From Loxodes magnus (Eukaryota; Ciliophora; Karyorelictea; Loxodida; Loxodidae), in assembly GCA_946699065.1 (NCBI GenBank), contig CAMPDV010000103.1:496001-560000 (forward strand): a DNA stretch of 64,000 bases. Reading direction: 5' to 3'. Both the position numbers and the translations under genes were made by a program. Positions within the stretch are counted from its first letter, which is position 1. Each line of letters opens with the position of its first letter. The notes beneath the pieces were generated by a model that saw only the letters and a list, made by a program, of their open reading frames with translations, was not told the origin of the DNA and searched no databases. Shown one piece after another: positions 47,975-60,967 of the stretch.

Positions 47975-49841
47975 ATAGCAAACGTTTTTGAACACTGACT
48001 TTTTTATTAACTATAAGTTCTTTATTTAAAGTTATCTATTCATTCATATGGTTCTTTTCTAACTTCTATTATCCGTTTTTCATATTTTCAAAGTCGTGAT
48101 TTATACTTAAAAACGATATAAAAATGACAAATATAATTTAAAATGTTTTAGTTATAGTTCTATTCATAATTTAGCTACTGAATGCTTAATTATTTTTCAT
48201 AATTTTCGGTTATAAAAAGAAAGACTAAATCCAATTTTATCTTTCATAGAGTTATTAATGTATATAAAAACCGATTAAAGGCGAACATATATCGTTGATC
48301 TATTTATTAATCTTCTATTACTGCTATATCTCTTTTCTAATCAAAAGACCATTATTTAAAATTTAAGTTATCGAATATACCTGATATTTGATACTTGATA
48401 GTTTAGTTTATTTTCTAATAAATTCTTTGGTATGCATTTAGTGAACTTTTTGTTTTTAGAAAATAAATCTAAATAGATTAAACATTCAAGCAGTTTAAGT
48501 TTTCCCTTATTTAATTATAAATTATTTAACAGACTCCTTCGCTTATAAAAGCTATATGATTATATCAACTATAGATGAGGAGTACCTAAATGAGTAGATT
48601 CTTGTATTTCTTAATTGTTGATTTATTTTATCCTAGTCACTTATAGAAATATTGCTATTTTGACTAATACTACTCTTAAACTAGCTCTTATTACATGAGA
48701 TTCATATATATTTGTCTAGTGCCAAATTGGCTGGTTTCTTTAATCTATCCATTGAAAAAATAGGCTTTGATTCTATAACTCAATATCCTATCCTTGAACC
48801 TTTTATGTTAAATTTTGAAAAATAGCTAAAGGTATGTAGACTTAGCTTAAATAAGCTGTAAGGAGAAGAAATGAGTCAAGATAAGAAGCGATTATCTAGC
48901 TCTATTTATAAGGAAGACTGTATCTCCACTAATGCTTGGACTAATATTTGGAAATAGTTAATAAAGTTAGAATACAGACTAGAGATTATCCCTTTCTAAG
49001 GGAATGCTATTATTAGAAGCATACTAGGGTTAATATTGAGAAATTTTATTAATTCTTGTGAAAGAGAGTTGAAAAAGAAAGCTAAGTAGTAGTTTCAATT
49101 CTATCAGACAATTATAAGATAGTGCAAGCTCTTAGAAATAGCTTAAAGATATTTATTTTAAAATATAATCCTCACTTTACTAAAGTATATGACCATCCTC
49201 TATCATTATCAGTATACTATCTTCTATTAATACCTAAACTTGTATTCAAAATTAACTCAGAAGGATTAATAAAATAAGTTGAAGATAGATAGTAAGTAAG
49301 TTATGGGTAATCTTAGTAAAGTTAAGAGAAATTCAACCCCTCAAATATAAATTTATTGTAAACCTATGAAATCCTAATAATAGCTTCTTGCACTATTTTC
49401 AAATTAGTGATTCAAAAGAATCGACAATAAATTGAACTAAGTTTATTTATTAAAGAATTCTAAGGATAAAAGGAATTTAATTAAGTTAAGTTATTCGCTT
49501 TAGTAGGTTAAAGGTTGTAAAAGGCTAGAATTATTTTCAAAAATATCTTTTAAAAATTAGTAAAAATTTTTTCAGACTTATCATTTATATATTCAAGAGC
49601 TTATACGTAATTAAGCTAATCTTAAGACATAAAGTTTAAAATGACTAAGAAAATTTATAAAGTTAAAATTTGAATATTGCTACTTATGACTTTAATTATT
49701 CTAAACTTAGAAAAATTAAATGCCACAATGTTTGAACTTGAGTGGGAACTTTTAAAGATAAATTTATAATATCTTATTGCTATTATTTTAATAAATAAGA
49801 ATCTAAGTAAAAATTAAAAGTGAAAAATTGTTCTTGCTTCT
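47975..49841. other. AT-rich region, weak ORFs only
   Basis: About 1.9 kb between the converging channel and otubain genes. Plus-strand open stretches 48048-48578, 48590-48868 and 48871-49410 lie in successive frames and could be exons of one gene, but they are poor in Asp/Glu/Gly and match nothing I know. Confidence 0.35.
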
Positions 49842-52800
49842 TCATCTCGAAGACTCCTCTCTTGCCTTTCTACATTTTTCTTGTCCTATACATTTTTCAA
49901 TTTCTTAAAAATTAAGAGTGTATGTACAATTGTAACAAGTTGCTTTTTTTCCGTTATCGTTTTATTTTCTAAAAATTTTTCCATTTGTGTCGTTATGAAT
50001 TCTATCTGACAAGCATTCTTTACAGAATTCATGATTACATGACAGCTTCACAAACATCTATTGTTCTAACTCCATTGTACATTTTTCACATTTTTTAAGG
50101 GGTTAAGCTATATTAATCTGCTGCTATGAGGTGCTTTTATAAGGAACATCTACCATTATTTGAAAGTCTTTAAATTCTTCAGAAGGACATGATTCGCCAG
50201 TTTATGGAATCTCAACAAAAAATGGTTACCCTATATTATGAAGGGAATAACCTTGAGGAATTATAAAATTTCCTGTGAAACTTTAACTCTAAGTATCAAA
50301 ACCATCTATATTTGATTATTCCTTCGAATAAATAATATCATAATGACCTGGCTTGTATAGAGTATATATAACTGGACACTTGCCTGTTATCTTCATTTAT
50401 TCAAAAGACAATGGTTGTGAATGATTTCTATCTATAGTTACTATATTGATTTTCACTTTTAAAACTACTTAAAGAGGGCCTACTCCAAGTCCATCTGCTT
50501 CTTTTCCCATTGTAAGAACTTCTGTTATGAGCTTTTCATATGGAATCTAGAGGAATGGTTCAAAGTAATCTTTATGGGATTCTAAATAGTTAGCTGTAAG
50601 GCATCTCATTTGCCAAACAAGAGCTTCATCTTAGTTATCTTTGTTGCTTTGCAATTCATCCATTAGAAACTATTATAAGTAGCTTTCATTTTATCTTTTT
50701 ATTTATTCTAATTTTTGCAAAAATGAAAGAAAAATATTTTTCATCATTTCATGTTGATTACTTTTTTAACTCTGCCTTATTTTATAGTATCCTTTATTAC
50801 TTTTTATTTTGTTGATAAAATCAATTAAATGCTAAATAGGTGTAGACTTCCTTGCTAAATGCTCAATAAAAGAAAATCCCACTGCACGGAAATAGCAATT
50901 TCCATCACCTCTAACACTTCTAAAAGAGCTATATTTGTCTAATAGTTGCTAAATTATTTACTGAATATTTTAATTATATTTAAATTCCTCCCTAAGAATT
51001 TCTAAATTCTTACGAGGGTAAATTTAACATAATTGAGATTAAGACCCGGGAATTTAAATAGGAGAATTAGAAGTTTAATTTGAAGGAGGATTAGGAACTA
51101 CTACAGGTAATTATTTTTTTAGATTTATAATTTATTGATCTCTATCCGAAACTTATTTTGCTAATAAATCCTTTTCTTTTTTTAATGCTTCAATTTAAGC
51201 TGTAAACCTTTAATTATCTTCTTTTTACTTATCTTAAAAATATTTTGTAATTTATTCTTTATCTGCTTAAAACTAATCATAAGTCTTCTAAAATGCCTAT
51301 ACTTTTTCTATTTAAAAAATATTATTTTTATTAATATCTTCAATTTATTTATTTAACTATTGCTTTTCTTACTAAAGAGTTTAATTTTGCTCATTAATTT
51401 GTTTTACTTAATTTTATAAATTTTAACCCTATTCATTTAGATTTTTATTTTCTTCTTAAAATCTTTGATAATATTGTCAATTTGTAAACGCTTATCAATC
51501 CTCATCTTTCTATTTTTATAATAACTCATAAGTTACATTCTTTTATTCTAGTATAGCTAAATAGTAATTAAAATCTTAAGTTTTTTACCTTAAATCCATA
51601 TTCAACTTCTCATTTTCTTACCTTAGTTTTGTATTTTCTGTATTCTTTAATTCATAGTTTATTTGCTATTGCTAATAATGATTATTCAAGGATTAAGCTT
51701 CTTCTAATGAAGCTTTCGATTAAGCAATTAAGATATCTTGTTATTGTAATTAAATTTTTTTTTAATTTAACTCCTTCTAATTTTTCTCTAATTATTATTA
51801 ACTATCTTAGATTTAGAAATTTTATAATTTTAATTCTAACTATTCTATAATCTTTTTATAGTTTTAGATTTATCCATAAAAATCCTTAGTTTCTTTTTTT
51901 AAGTTATTATTACTGATTTCAAAATTCTATAATTTGCTTTTATCTTTTTAGAATTCATCTATTTAGCTTTATAGCTTTGTTATTTATTATTATTATTATC
52001 TTGCATTCTTTTGATTTTCCTATATTTCAAGGTTCTACTTGTTTTAATTTGCTAATAAACTGTCAATCTATTTTTACTTTTCTTCTATTTAAGCATTTAA
52101 TTTCTCTATTAAATCATCTTTAACATTTTTAAGATTAGATAACTACTCTTAAAAGCTTTATATTGTTGCTTATAATTGATTTGTATAGTGATTCTTAGCT
52201 TCTTCTAAACTTTATCTATATTGACTTTCTTATATTTACATCTTCTAAATTTAGTCAACTTATGTTAAAGTTAGCTATACTAATTACTACTCTATTTTTT
52301 ATCTCTACTACAAATGATCGTTAACATTTTAAAGCTATTATTAGATTTTTTCTTCTAGTTTTTGATTAATTTATCCTTAATTTTTATTGTCTTCTTTCTA
52401 TGTAATTAATAATACTTACCAAGTGGTCTATTTATTACTATTAAAAATTTATTTTCTCTTCGCTATTTGTTAGATTTTATTCTGCTTTTATTGCTCTTTC
52501 AGTATACTATCGTTCTTTATCCTTCTAATCTTAGTACATTTTTTAACTTTCTTGATATTTAAGCTTTAAAAGATTTTTTTCCTCTTCAATTGCTGTTAGA
52601 CTATTATTTAGATGTTCTATTTCAGCCTATTTCTATTATATCTATATTCTAAAAATCCTTACTTTTTACTCATACTAATAAACTAGATGATCTTTGTCTT
52701 TTTAGAAGTCCAAGAGTAAGTTTTAATTCTCATTTCCTTGTATTTAATTATTTTAACTTCTCATGCTTTCTGTTATCGTACTGCTTATGAAATTTTATTA

Positions 52801-53986
52801 ATTAATCTATTAATTTTAATCTTAAAGTTCCTACTAAGTTTTAAATCTATTTTATTCCTACAGATTATTAACATTCTAATTTTATGAAATTTTTCAAAAA
52901 TCAATGGTCTCTTCTTTTGAATTACCACTTGTATATCCTTAATATTATATCTACTGCTATGTCTCTTGTACTTGATATGTTTTCTATTATTCCTATTACT
53001 GAAAACTAGTCTCTTAATGTTGTTCACTTTGGTAACTATGCTACCCAGTCTCTTAGTTTTATGTTCCTAAATTTTATTAATAAGTTTCTTGCGATTCTGG
53101 AGCTATTGATTGGATAGTTGGTTGATTATACTAAGGAGGATTCTAAATCTATTTTAAATGTCACTTACCTCAGTAACTACATACATCTATTAATTTTAAG
53201 TTCATTCTCCTTGGTTTTAATAAGTTTATGGCTGATTTGTTGAGTTAGAAGAATTTGAAAACTGACTTGTATCTTAAGCTGAATGATAGTTTTATTCTTA
53301 CTAAGGTTGAGAAATATTATAAGGACTAGTCTAAAATTATTACTGCTGGATATTTTATTAAATTGCATTTCCCTCTGAATACTATTTCATACTCTCTTAT
53401 TATGCCTAGATTTAGTTACTTACTTGCTTATTTTATATTTTCTAAACTAAATTTTAATCTTAAATCTCTTGAGTCTAATTGCAGAGTGGACATTTAAATT
53501 ATAGCTCTCCTTATATTTACTGCTGATTGAAATCATAAAAGTCTATATAGCAATCTTCACACAAAGGATGTCCACATGAAGAGGACTAATCTTCGTATAT
53601 TTAATTTTTGTTGCACTTAACGCACTTATAAGGTTGATTACTTTCATTTTAATAAGCGTTAGAACTTTCTATCTCCTATGAGGCTGCTTTTATTTAACTT
53701 TCTATCTCCTATGAGGCTGCTTTTATTTAACTTTCTTAGCTTTAAATCTGAATAATATACTTACTTTCTTCTTTATTTAGTCAATTAAATTTTTATCATC
53801 TATTTCTTGCTTTTCATTGCATAGTGGACAACAATAAATTATTTTAAGACTGTTTGATTCAGGCGTTTAGTAGAATTTACAATTTAAATAGCATTCTTCA
53901 CATAAAGGGTGTAAACATGTTGGAGTATAATAATCATAGAAGTTTTGCTCCTTACAAAGGCAACAATTTTCAGATTGTTGACTCAT
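49842..53986 (-). CDS. RING-RING-coiled coil-otubain-RING fusion protein (1361 aa)
   Basis: ATG 53986 to TGA 49844-49842, with introns of 17 (53764-53748), 20 (53168-53149) and 22 nt (52419-52398). All domains stay in frame and the length divides by three. Residues 8-60: RING-type zinc finger (CCLCKE, CLHPLCEECY, CCPLCNE). About 95-150: a second one (CVKCNK, CGHPLCEDCY, CPLCNQ). Then a Gln-rich linker and a long coiled coil (to about 960). About 985-1205: otubain (peptidase C65) with RSVRGDGNCYFRAVGFSFIE (catalytic C1011, oxyanion D1008) and YKPGHYDIIY (catalytic H1195). About 1280-1345: a third RING/RBR-like finger (CEKCTMEL, CNHEFCKECL, CYNC). It unites ubiquitin-ligase and deubiquitinase modules in one cytosolic protein. 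The catalytic residues look intact, so activity is likely. Confidence 0.92.
53664..53729. repeat. 33-bp tandem repeat, two copies, in frame
   Basis: Two perfect head-to-tail 33-bp copies (53664-53696 and 53697-53729) inside the otubain fusion gene, between its two N-terminal RING fingers. They duplicate an 11-residue unit containing IKAASQEIE. Being a multiple of three, the repeat leaves the frame intact. Confidence 0.9.
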
Positions 53987-54187
53987 AATTAATAAAAAAT
54001 GAAAGAAGTAGCTTTAAATGTAAGTTTATATTGTAATTTACTAATAAACTAGAAGTTTATCTTATAACTTTACCTTTAACTAGAAATCTTCCTTATTCTA
54101 AAATAATTTTACTCCACTTCCAACTCTTAATCCCTCTAACTTGTTTGAGTTGTCTCGTGTAGAATATTTTGCAAGATAAGATTGAAG

Positions 54188-54809
54188 ATGAAAGCTCTAT
54201 AAGAGGGAGGAGAAAAGTTTATTGAAGCTGTCGAAGGAAAGGTTTAGATGGGATTATTAAACTTCTTTATGCAGATGTTAAATTAAAATTTTAGGTAGAT
54301 AGATTTTAAAGATGTCTATACAGACCTAGATTCGCTTTTAAGTTGAACTTCAGTTCAAAATCATATCTAATTAGTGTAAGTTCTTAGAGGATAGATCATT
54401 CTCTTTTATATACTTATTATAATTCAATACTTGTGATAATAGAATTCTCGCATCAAAGCTTTTCCTTCCCTCTAGTAACTTGACAGCAATTCTTTTTATC
54501 CTTGGATAAACAATGGGATATTTAGTTATTTACTAAGAACTGACATTACTAATATTATATTTAGGATTCATACACTTTAATCCATAAGCTCTTTATTCTC
54601 TTCGTACTCTTTAAATACTTTGTCACATTGGCAGACTCTTTTAAATCACAATCAAAAGCAACTCTCAGAAAGAATTATAGATATCTAAGCTATATCTCCA
54701 ATTACTTAATACAAGCTTAATAACTATTTATATACCATTACTTAGTACTACTTTGTTACTTCTAGTCCTTCAAGCCTATTCCCTCTCTTTAAAAGTATCT
54801 ATCTACTGA
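54188..54809 (+). CDS. Possible membrane protein, divergent from the otubain fusion gene
   Basis: ATG 54188 (MKALQEGGEKFIEAVEGK) opens a convincing acidic stretch (NFRQIDFKDVYTDLDSLLS). With a candidate 19-nt intron (54376-54394, GTAAG...ATAG) it continues through a hydrophobic region (NLTAILFILGQTMGYLVIY) to TGA 54807-54809 (200 residues). Unspliced, it ends at TGA 54434-54436. The first 60 residues look real; the rest is uncertain. It starts 200 nt from the divergent ATG at 53986. Confidence 0.35.
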
Positions 54810-55653
54810 GTTTAGTAAATTTAATATTAGCTCTATAATAAAAATTAAAGCAAAAATGTATCAAGTTCATCTTAGTAGAATATAGTAACTTATTTAATTT
54901 TTAAGATATCAAGTAGAAACTATTTTATATCACCAGAAGCAGCAGGTTTAGATTTTAAACCCTTTGGATGCTCCTATTTTTAATTTTATCAAGTTATAAA
55001 GTAAGTTTAAGAAATTTAATTTAACTCATTAGACTATTTGCTTAGCATACTAAGGCAAATAAGCCACTATTATATTTATTAGCCTTGATTATACTTTAAT
55101 TTACGTTTGCTTTCCTTATAAATTGTGGAAAATTTAGCTAATTTAAAGATATTTCTTTACCTTGACTAGTTATATGCATTGCTAGATAGTTAATTATCAA
55201 TATCATATCTTGTGGTTATATTCCTCTTGTCTGTATTTATTGTCTAGTTTTAAAATAATTAGAGTTTATAATCCTTAAAATTAAAGTCTTAGATTTTTTC
55301 CTTTAATTAAAGCTAAAAATAAACTGCTTCTAATTGTTTAATAACTCTGATTCTAATTTTCTGAATGCCTTTGATTTAATGATTGCTTTATTTATTTTAG
55401 AAATTAGTTTTAGGTTTTTATCCTATATTATGTAAGATATTATACTTACTCTCTCTTACCTTTATGATATAATCTTGCTGAAGCTTACTATTAACTCCTA
55501 TTATTCGAATTCTTTCTATTTTAGTATTAAAAGTCTCTAGTTTAAACTTTATCCATCCTATCACTTTTTTAAATTTAGACAATCATTTATGATATTATGA
55601 ATATGCTAATTTAAGGCCATTTTTAGTGAGTTCAAATATAAAGATATACTAAG
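54810..55653. other. AT-rich intergenic stretch
   Basis: Between the weak 54188 gene and the end of the F-box/LRR gene. I see no supported feature. Confidence 0.4.
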
Positions 55654-57558
55654 TCAAATTTACAAATCCTTTAGTATTATCTAATGTATTTTTAGACTAG
55701 AAGGACCTAGTTTATTATAAGCTTCTAGTTTTAGCTTTAATATATAATAATTAATTTAATAGCTTTAGCTCTTTATTTAATTTAACTATCCTTCTATTTC
55801 TTTTACTTAGCTACTTTAAAATATAAAACTAATAAAATTACCAAGCATTTATATCTAGTGCTTGCTTTAACTGAAATCAGTCCCTTGAGTCTCATTCATT
55901 TTCTTAACTAAATCACTTAGATCGAAACTAATTTGATTTGCTTGCTCCTAATTTTAGTGCTTTACCTTTATTTTCCTGAATATTTGAGTAAGCATTTCAA
56001 TTCATTCTTTTGGTATTTAAGTTCCTTATATATTTAGCTTCTCTAGTTGGGAGTATACAGAATGTATGAAGCCTGTCTCATCGTATATAGGCAGAGCTTA
56101 CTTAGTTAATTCTCCATTACTTTGCAAATTTAGATGCTTCAATTTCTCGCAGGTTTTAATTATCTTAACTACACTTTTATCCTTTAAATCACAGTTTTTA
56201 AAGTTAAGCTTCCTCAACTTCTTGAGTATTCCTATCTCTCTAATTCAGCTTTAATCTGCTAGTTTTGAGTTTTGTAGATTTAAGTATTCCAAGTTCTTAC
56301 AGTTTTAAATGGCTGCTAGCATAGTTTCACTTTTAAGTTCATTCATACTACAAAGCTTAATAACCCTAAGCTGATTACAGTTCTGGAATATAAGCATCAA
56401 GGTTTTGTTGGTTATTTAATTAATGTCCTTAAACTAAATTTTCTCAAAGCATCTTCCATAATTCCCTATATACCTTATCCCAATATCTTAAAGCTAGTTC
56501 AGTAATTCTAAAAGTAGTTATCTTAAGTTTGGAGTATTTTAAAGCAACAACTATAAGCACTAATCTGTAAATCCATTACATTAGTAAATTTTAACCTTAG
56601 TAAGTCTAAGGAACTTCTTTGATAAAAAGCTAGCGAAAGTATAAGTTGTAAAATAGCAGCTTTTTATAGTAAGATTCTACATATTGTAGGACTTAATTTT
56701 ATCTAAGTATGGAGTAGATTTGTCAGAAATACATTTGAGCTCTATTTAATACAGGTTAGGACAAAATTCTATAAGGTTGATTACAAAAAAATTGCTATTC
56801 AGTCACATTTCTTCTATACCTTTACCCTTACTTACTAAGTAGCTCTTAATCACTTTATAATTAAGCTTTCTACTTTAGATTTTTAAACTTCTCAAGTTTA
56901 AGTTCTGACAGTAGTTGCTTAGAAAGCAACCTGTTATAGTGTTGTAATCGTTAATGCATTCAAGTAATTCTAGACTATTAAGAGATTATAAGAAATGCAG
57001 TTCTTAATCAAGCTGTAATACTTAATTTAATTTAAGTAGCTTTAAGCTCTAGAGCTACTAAAAATTCAGCTTAATGAATTTGAACTAAAATGGTTAGTTA
57101 ATTATATGAACTTCGCGCAGCTTTAACTAGTTTCTAGCTCTCAGCATAGCTTTACCTAAACAAATGTTTAGTATATTCTAGATTTATTCACATAAATGCA
57201 TAGGGAAGCTATTAGTGTTTATATACAGAATGTCCATATTGTTATGCAAAATTTGCTTAAACACTCAGATAATTTTCTTTTTAGTGTATTCTTCATTTCC
57301 TTAGTACTAGTAGATTGATAATTTCCTAAAATGGTAACAGTATTGGTGTAAATGTTTGTTCACTTATTGAATAATTGCTATTTCTCTATTTTTTAAGAAC
57401 TGGAGTATAGATTAGAGGATATATTGATTATTCCAAAAATTCTTTTATTACGCTAATATCTTTCTTAGCTTCGTTTTGTTCTTCCTTTCTTTCTTTAGTT
57501 TCTTTTATTCAATCGCACTATTAGCATTATGAACTCATTTCTGATGACTTAGAGACAT
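55654..57558 (-). CDS. F-box/leucine-rich-repeat protein
   Basis: ATG 57558 (MSLSHQKWVHNANSA) reads without interruption; the first TGA that I accept as stop is 55656-55654 (634 residues). An F-box-like helix pair lies near residues 40-65 (ILQFLKNREIAIIQQVNKHLHQY). Cys-containing LRRs of the AMN1/Skp2/FBXL type follow from about 115 to 490: LKLLKLNQVLQLD, NLRSLKIQSRKL, LTKVKIYQCNGFTDQCLQLL, LRVIKLCSMNELKSETML, CKNLEYLNLQNSKLAD, KLRKLNFKNCDLKDK, KLKHLNLQSNGEL, LEKLNIQGTQI. TGA is Trp in SWIREIG and KEWIEM. In other eukaryotes such proteins are substrate receptors of SCF ubiquitin ligases. The last 80 residues are of weaker composition, so the true end may be earlier, near 55880. Confidence 0.82.
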
Positions 57559-58181
57559 AAATTGAATTTTTGTTTAATAACGTATTGCAAATGATGTTGT
57601 CTAGCCTTAAAGTAACCTTTCAGAAGTATGTGTTAAGCTCTCAGGTTCCTATTTAATTTAGCAAAGATAGCCTTTAAATAAAGATTTAATACCTTTCTCT
57701 TATTTATTTTCATAGTTCTAATCCTTACATAAGTTTCCCATTTATTCTATAAAGATACAAAACTATATATAAGCATAGGGATCAAATTAAATTAAATCCT
57801 TTTACCCTTATAACCTTTATATCCAGTTGCTTACGACTATCTAAATGCCTTACTTGCTTTAAACGATTTATTCTAATGAGCTAGTATGTGAGAAAGATAT
57901 CTAGTCTTTAACTATTTATCCAATTATTACTTAACTAATCCTTTGTTTAGGCAAGCAAAGATAATTATTTGCAAGGTCTTTCGCGAAGATATTTACATCT
58001 AAGTATTAAATAGCTAAAGTGAATAAGAAATGAGAGCTTTGATAGAGAGTAGAGTAAAAGGAATATAAAATTGGAATGATGTAAAAATATTAGATTGAAG
58101 TAAAAGAATAAGATATTATTTATAGTTTAACTTTTAGTTATTTCTTAAATACTTGTTAAAGAAGTTATTGTTAGTTTAGTT
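57559..58181. other. Intergenic spacer
   Basis: About 0.6 kb between two minus-strand genes. No gene or RNA seen; it probably contains the F-box gene promoter. Confidence 0.45.
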
Positions 58182-59584
58182 TCAATCCCAAGCAACCTGA
58201 TTCATATCTTAATTATAGCTTTATGGTTACTGAGAACTGTTCGCCACTTATTCGTTCTAATTTTACTTTAAAATATTTAATTAGTATTCTAAATCGCTTA
58301 TTTTTTTATATTGCATTGAGTTTTGATGCTAAAATTACTAAAGTTATTAATCTTTTTCCTAGATTGTCTTTTGGAACCAATCAATTTGGGGCTTTAATGT
58401 CTTGTTTTCTTCTTCGATCATTTTTAGATTATTACTAAATTAATCTTTATCCTTTTCTGCATTTTATTACTTCTAAAGTTTGCCAAAAACATCTCTATAT
58501 TAATTTCTCATCTCTTAAAGTTCTTTCTTCAGCTGATTTATCAGCGACTCATTTTAACTTGTAATATTTTTATTTTTTTTCATTTCATCTGTAAATTTTA
58601 TTTCATAACTTTACTTTATCTATTATAGATTTTATTGGAACTACTAGTTTATCTAGTTTAAATCTTTCTAAAACTTATCCACTGAATCTTGGTATTATTA
58701 GCGTTGCTATTAAACTATCTCTTCTTTATCGTTAAAATCTTAGATTAATTTCTAATTAGTTTATAAGCTTTATTATATCTAATCCTCTTTAGCTTTTAGC
58801 TTCTCTTCTAAATCTACTGTGATTTTCAATTAATATGCATGTTCTTTTTACTGAATAATGAACACTTACTATTTTCTCTACTTGTGCTTTCAAATTTTAA
58901 TTTTCTTATTCTAAATTATAATTATATTGCTAAATTTTCATTATCTCTTGTTATTTTTACCAAGTTTCATTTTACTATTTTTGAAATTGACTAAGAAGTT
59001 CCTAGTTCTTTTGCTAAAAATTGTTTATTATTTCGTAACTTCCTGATAATTATTGCTAAACTTGATTTATTCTATTTGAATAATCTTTTTACTATATTTG
59101 GTTTTAAAACTTACTAGTTCAGAAAATTCTTCGCTTTATGTATTTTTTCCTTCGCTATAGAATTATTATGCTTCTACCCTTTATTCATTCCCTTGATTTT
59201 GTTAGGTGTATTCATAACTAGCTTGAGGTACCTAGAGGTTACTTTCTTCTCTTTATTAATAATTTTATGGATAATTTGCTTGATAGTTTTATGTTAAATT
59301 CTATTGGCTTTGAGCTTCAAAAGAACTTTATTCTATTTGCTATTACACCTATATAAGAAACATACATGTCTATTTTTAATTTTCTAAACTAAGTCAGCAT
59401 CATCAATATCATCCTCTTACTAACATATCGGACAGACAAAATGAGCTATATCTTTATTTTAAAATGCATCTTTCTTAGCATCGTAAAACTATATATAGCA
59501 GCTTTCACACAAAGGATGTAAACACTTAGAAGTTCATTGATCGTAAAAATCAGCAGCTTAGCACTTTTAGCATAATAAACTCAT
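58182..59584 (-). CDS. RING-finger/coiled-coil protein, paralogue of the otubain fusion N-terminus
   Basis: ATG 59584 to TGA 58184-58182, with introns of 17 (59365-59349), 23 (59114-59092) and 19 nt (58869-58851), encodes 447 residues; each intron restores the coding frame. Residues 5-62 form a RING-type finger (CQKCQA, CLHPLCESCY, CPICQQEDD) very like those of the otubain fusion gene. A Gln-rich linker follows (YQANYPQNYQQREESN). A coiled coil spans from about 190 to 430 (EQENQNLKAQVEKI, LEEKLKAKEDQIQ, LKMIEEENKTLKPQIDW). It ends in NQVAWD. No OTU or C-terminal RING is present, so this is a shorter relative lacking the deubiquitinase half. The likely role is a ubiquitin ligase or adaptor that dimerises through its coiled coil. 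Confidence 0.9.
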
Positions 59585-60967
59585 TTATTTATTAAATGAT
59601 AAAAACTTTCATTATAAATACTTCAATTACATTATAACTTTTATACTCTCACTTTTTTATTTTGTAAATTGTAACTTAAATCCCTTACCTTTATGAGTTA
59701 TCTATCTTCTATTAAGTGTATTTTATCTAAACTTTCCTTCTAATTTTAACTCTTTTACTCATCCTTTTTAAATTAATTTCCTCGATCAATCTTTAGTTTA
59801 CCTTTTAAGAGCCTAAGCCTTGTTATTTAACTCTTATATAGCAGATAAGAAAATTATCCTTATCTAATAAGTTTGCTATGCTTAGTATGTAATCTAATCT
59901 ACTTTTTTATAAAAAGATTTAGTTTAGCATTATAATCCTACTCTTGAACTAATTAAAAAAGTTTAGACCTTAATAACCTTTATTATGCTAAATTAGTTAC
60001 TTTAATCTATTTAAATGAAATTAAGCTTCTATATCATGTTAATACTCCTATCATTTGAGATAAGGAAGTTAAGAGGCTTAATAATGCTATTAATAAAGTT
60101 TAAATTTTATTTTCCTACTCACCCTTATTATCTCAAAGCTCTTCTACTTATAAAAAGAAATAATTAACTTGATTCTACTGAAAAAGAAGGTCTTAAAGAG
60201 ATTAAATACCTTAAAGGTTTTCTTTTAAGTTGGTGCTTTAAGAATCATACATAAAGCTAACTTCATTTAAAAGCTTACTTTATTATAGAATCACTATAAG
60301 CATTATCTAAGTCTTTGTTTACTACTTTTATACTTATTCACTCAAGGTAAGTTTGGTTCATTTTCGCGTATTTTAAAATATCTTTCTAGTTATTATAATG
60401 AAGATTAAACTAATTAAGGCCTTAATTTTAATTTAGCTTTAGATGGTATAAGATAGATAAGAATAAAGCTGACACTTATAATTAAGCTTAAGGATAATTA
60501 ACTAGTATCTTTCTTTTTTAAATACATCATTAAGACTTCTGCTTACTTGCTTAAGCATATTCAAAGCTATTCATTTTATATAACGATAAGGTTATAATTC
60601 ATCTCTTTATTATTAGTTTGAGTGGCTTTAAAAAAGCAATTCAGATTTTTATACATTGAACAGAAAGGAAAGATAATAGAGGAAGATGCTTTATTATACT
60701 TTAAGATTTTTTATAGGATAACCTAAAGAGTAGCCTGATATTATGGATCTTATCATAGAGATTTAGCTTTTCGGATATAAGACACAAGTTTTTTATTCCT
60801 TTAATTTACTTTCTTAAACGTTTTAAGCGATACATATTATTTGTACTTTAAATAGATTTGTTTACGTGTAAATTAGTTATTTTCTTTGAATAATTCAAGC
60901 TAATTTATTATCTATTATAGCTTTAAATGTATATTCAAACATTATTAAGAATATGAGCTGAATGCTT
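59585..60967. other. AT-rich intergenic stretch
   Basis: A 1.4-kb spacer upstream of the RING/coiled-coil gene. Open stretches exist, as everywhere under this code, but none has a convincing composition. Confidence 0.4.

Noticed and set aside
48048..49410. Three successive plus-strand open stretches that could be exons of one gene
   Set aside because: Poor in Asp, Glu and Gly, no domain and no convincing splice sites. Random AT-rich DNA gives similar frames under a code with almost no stops.
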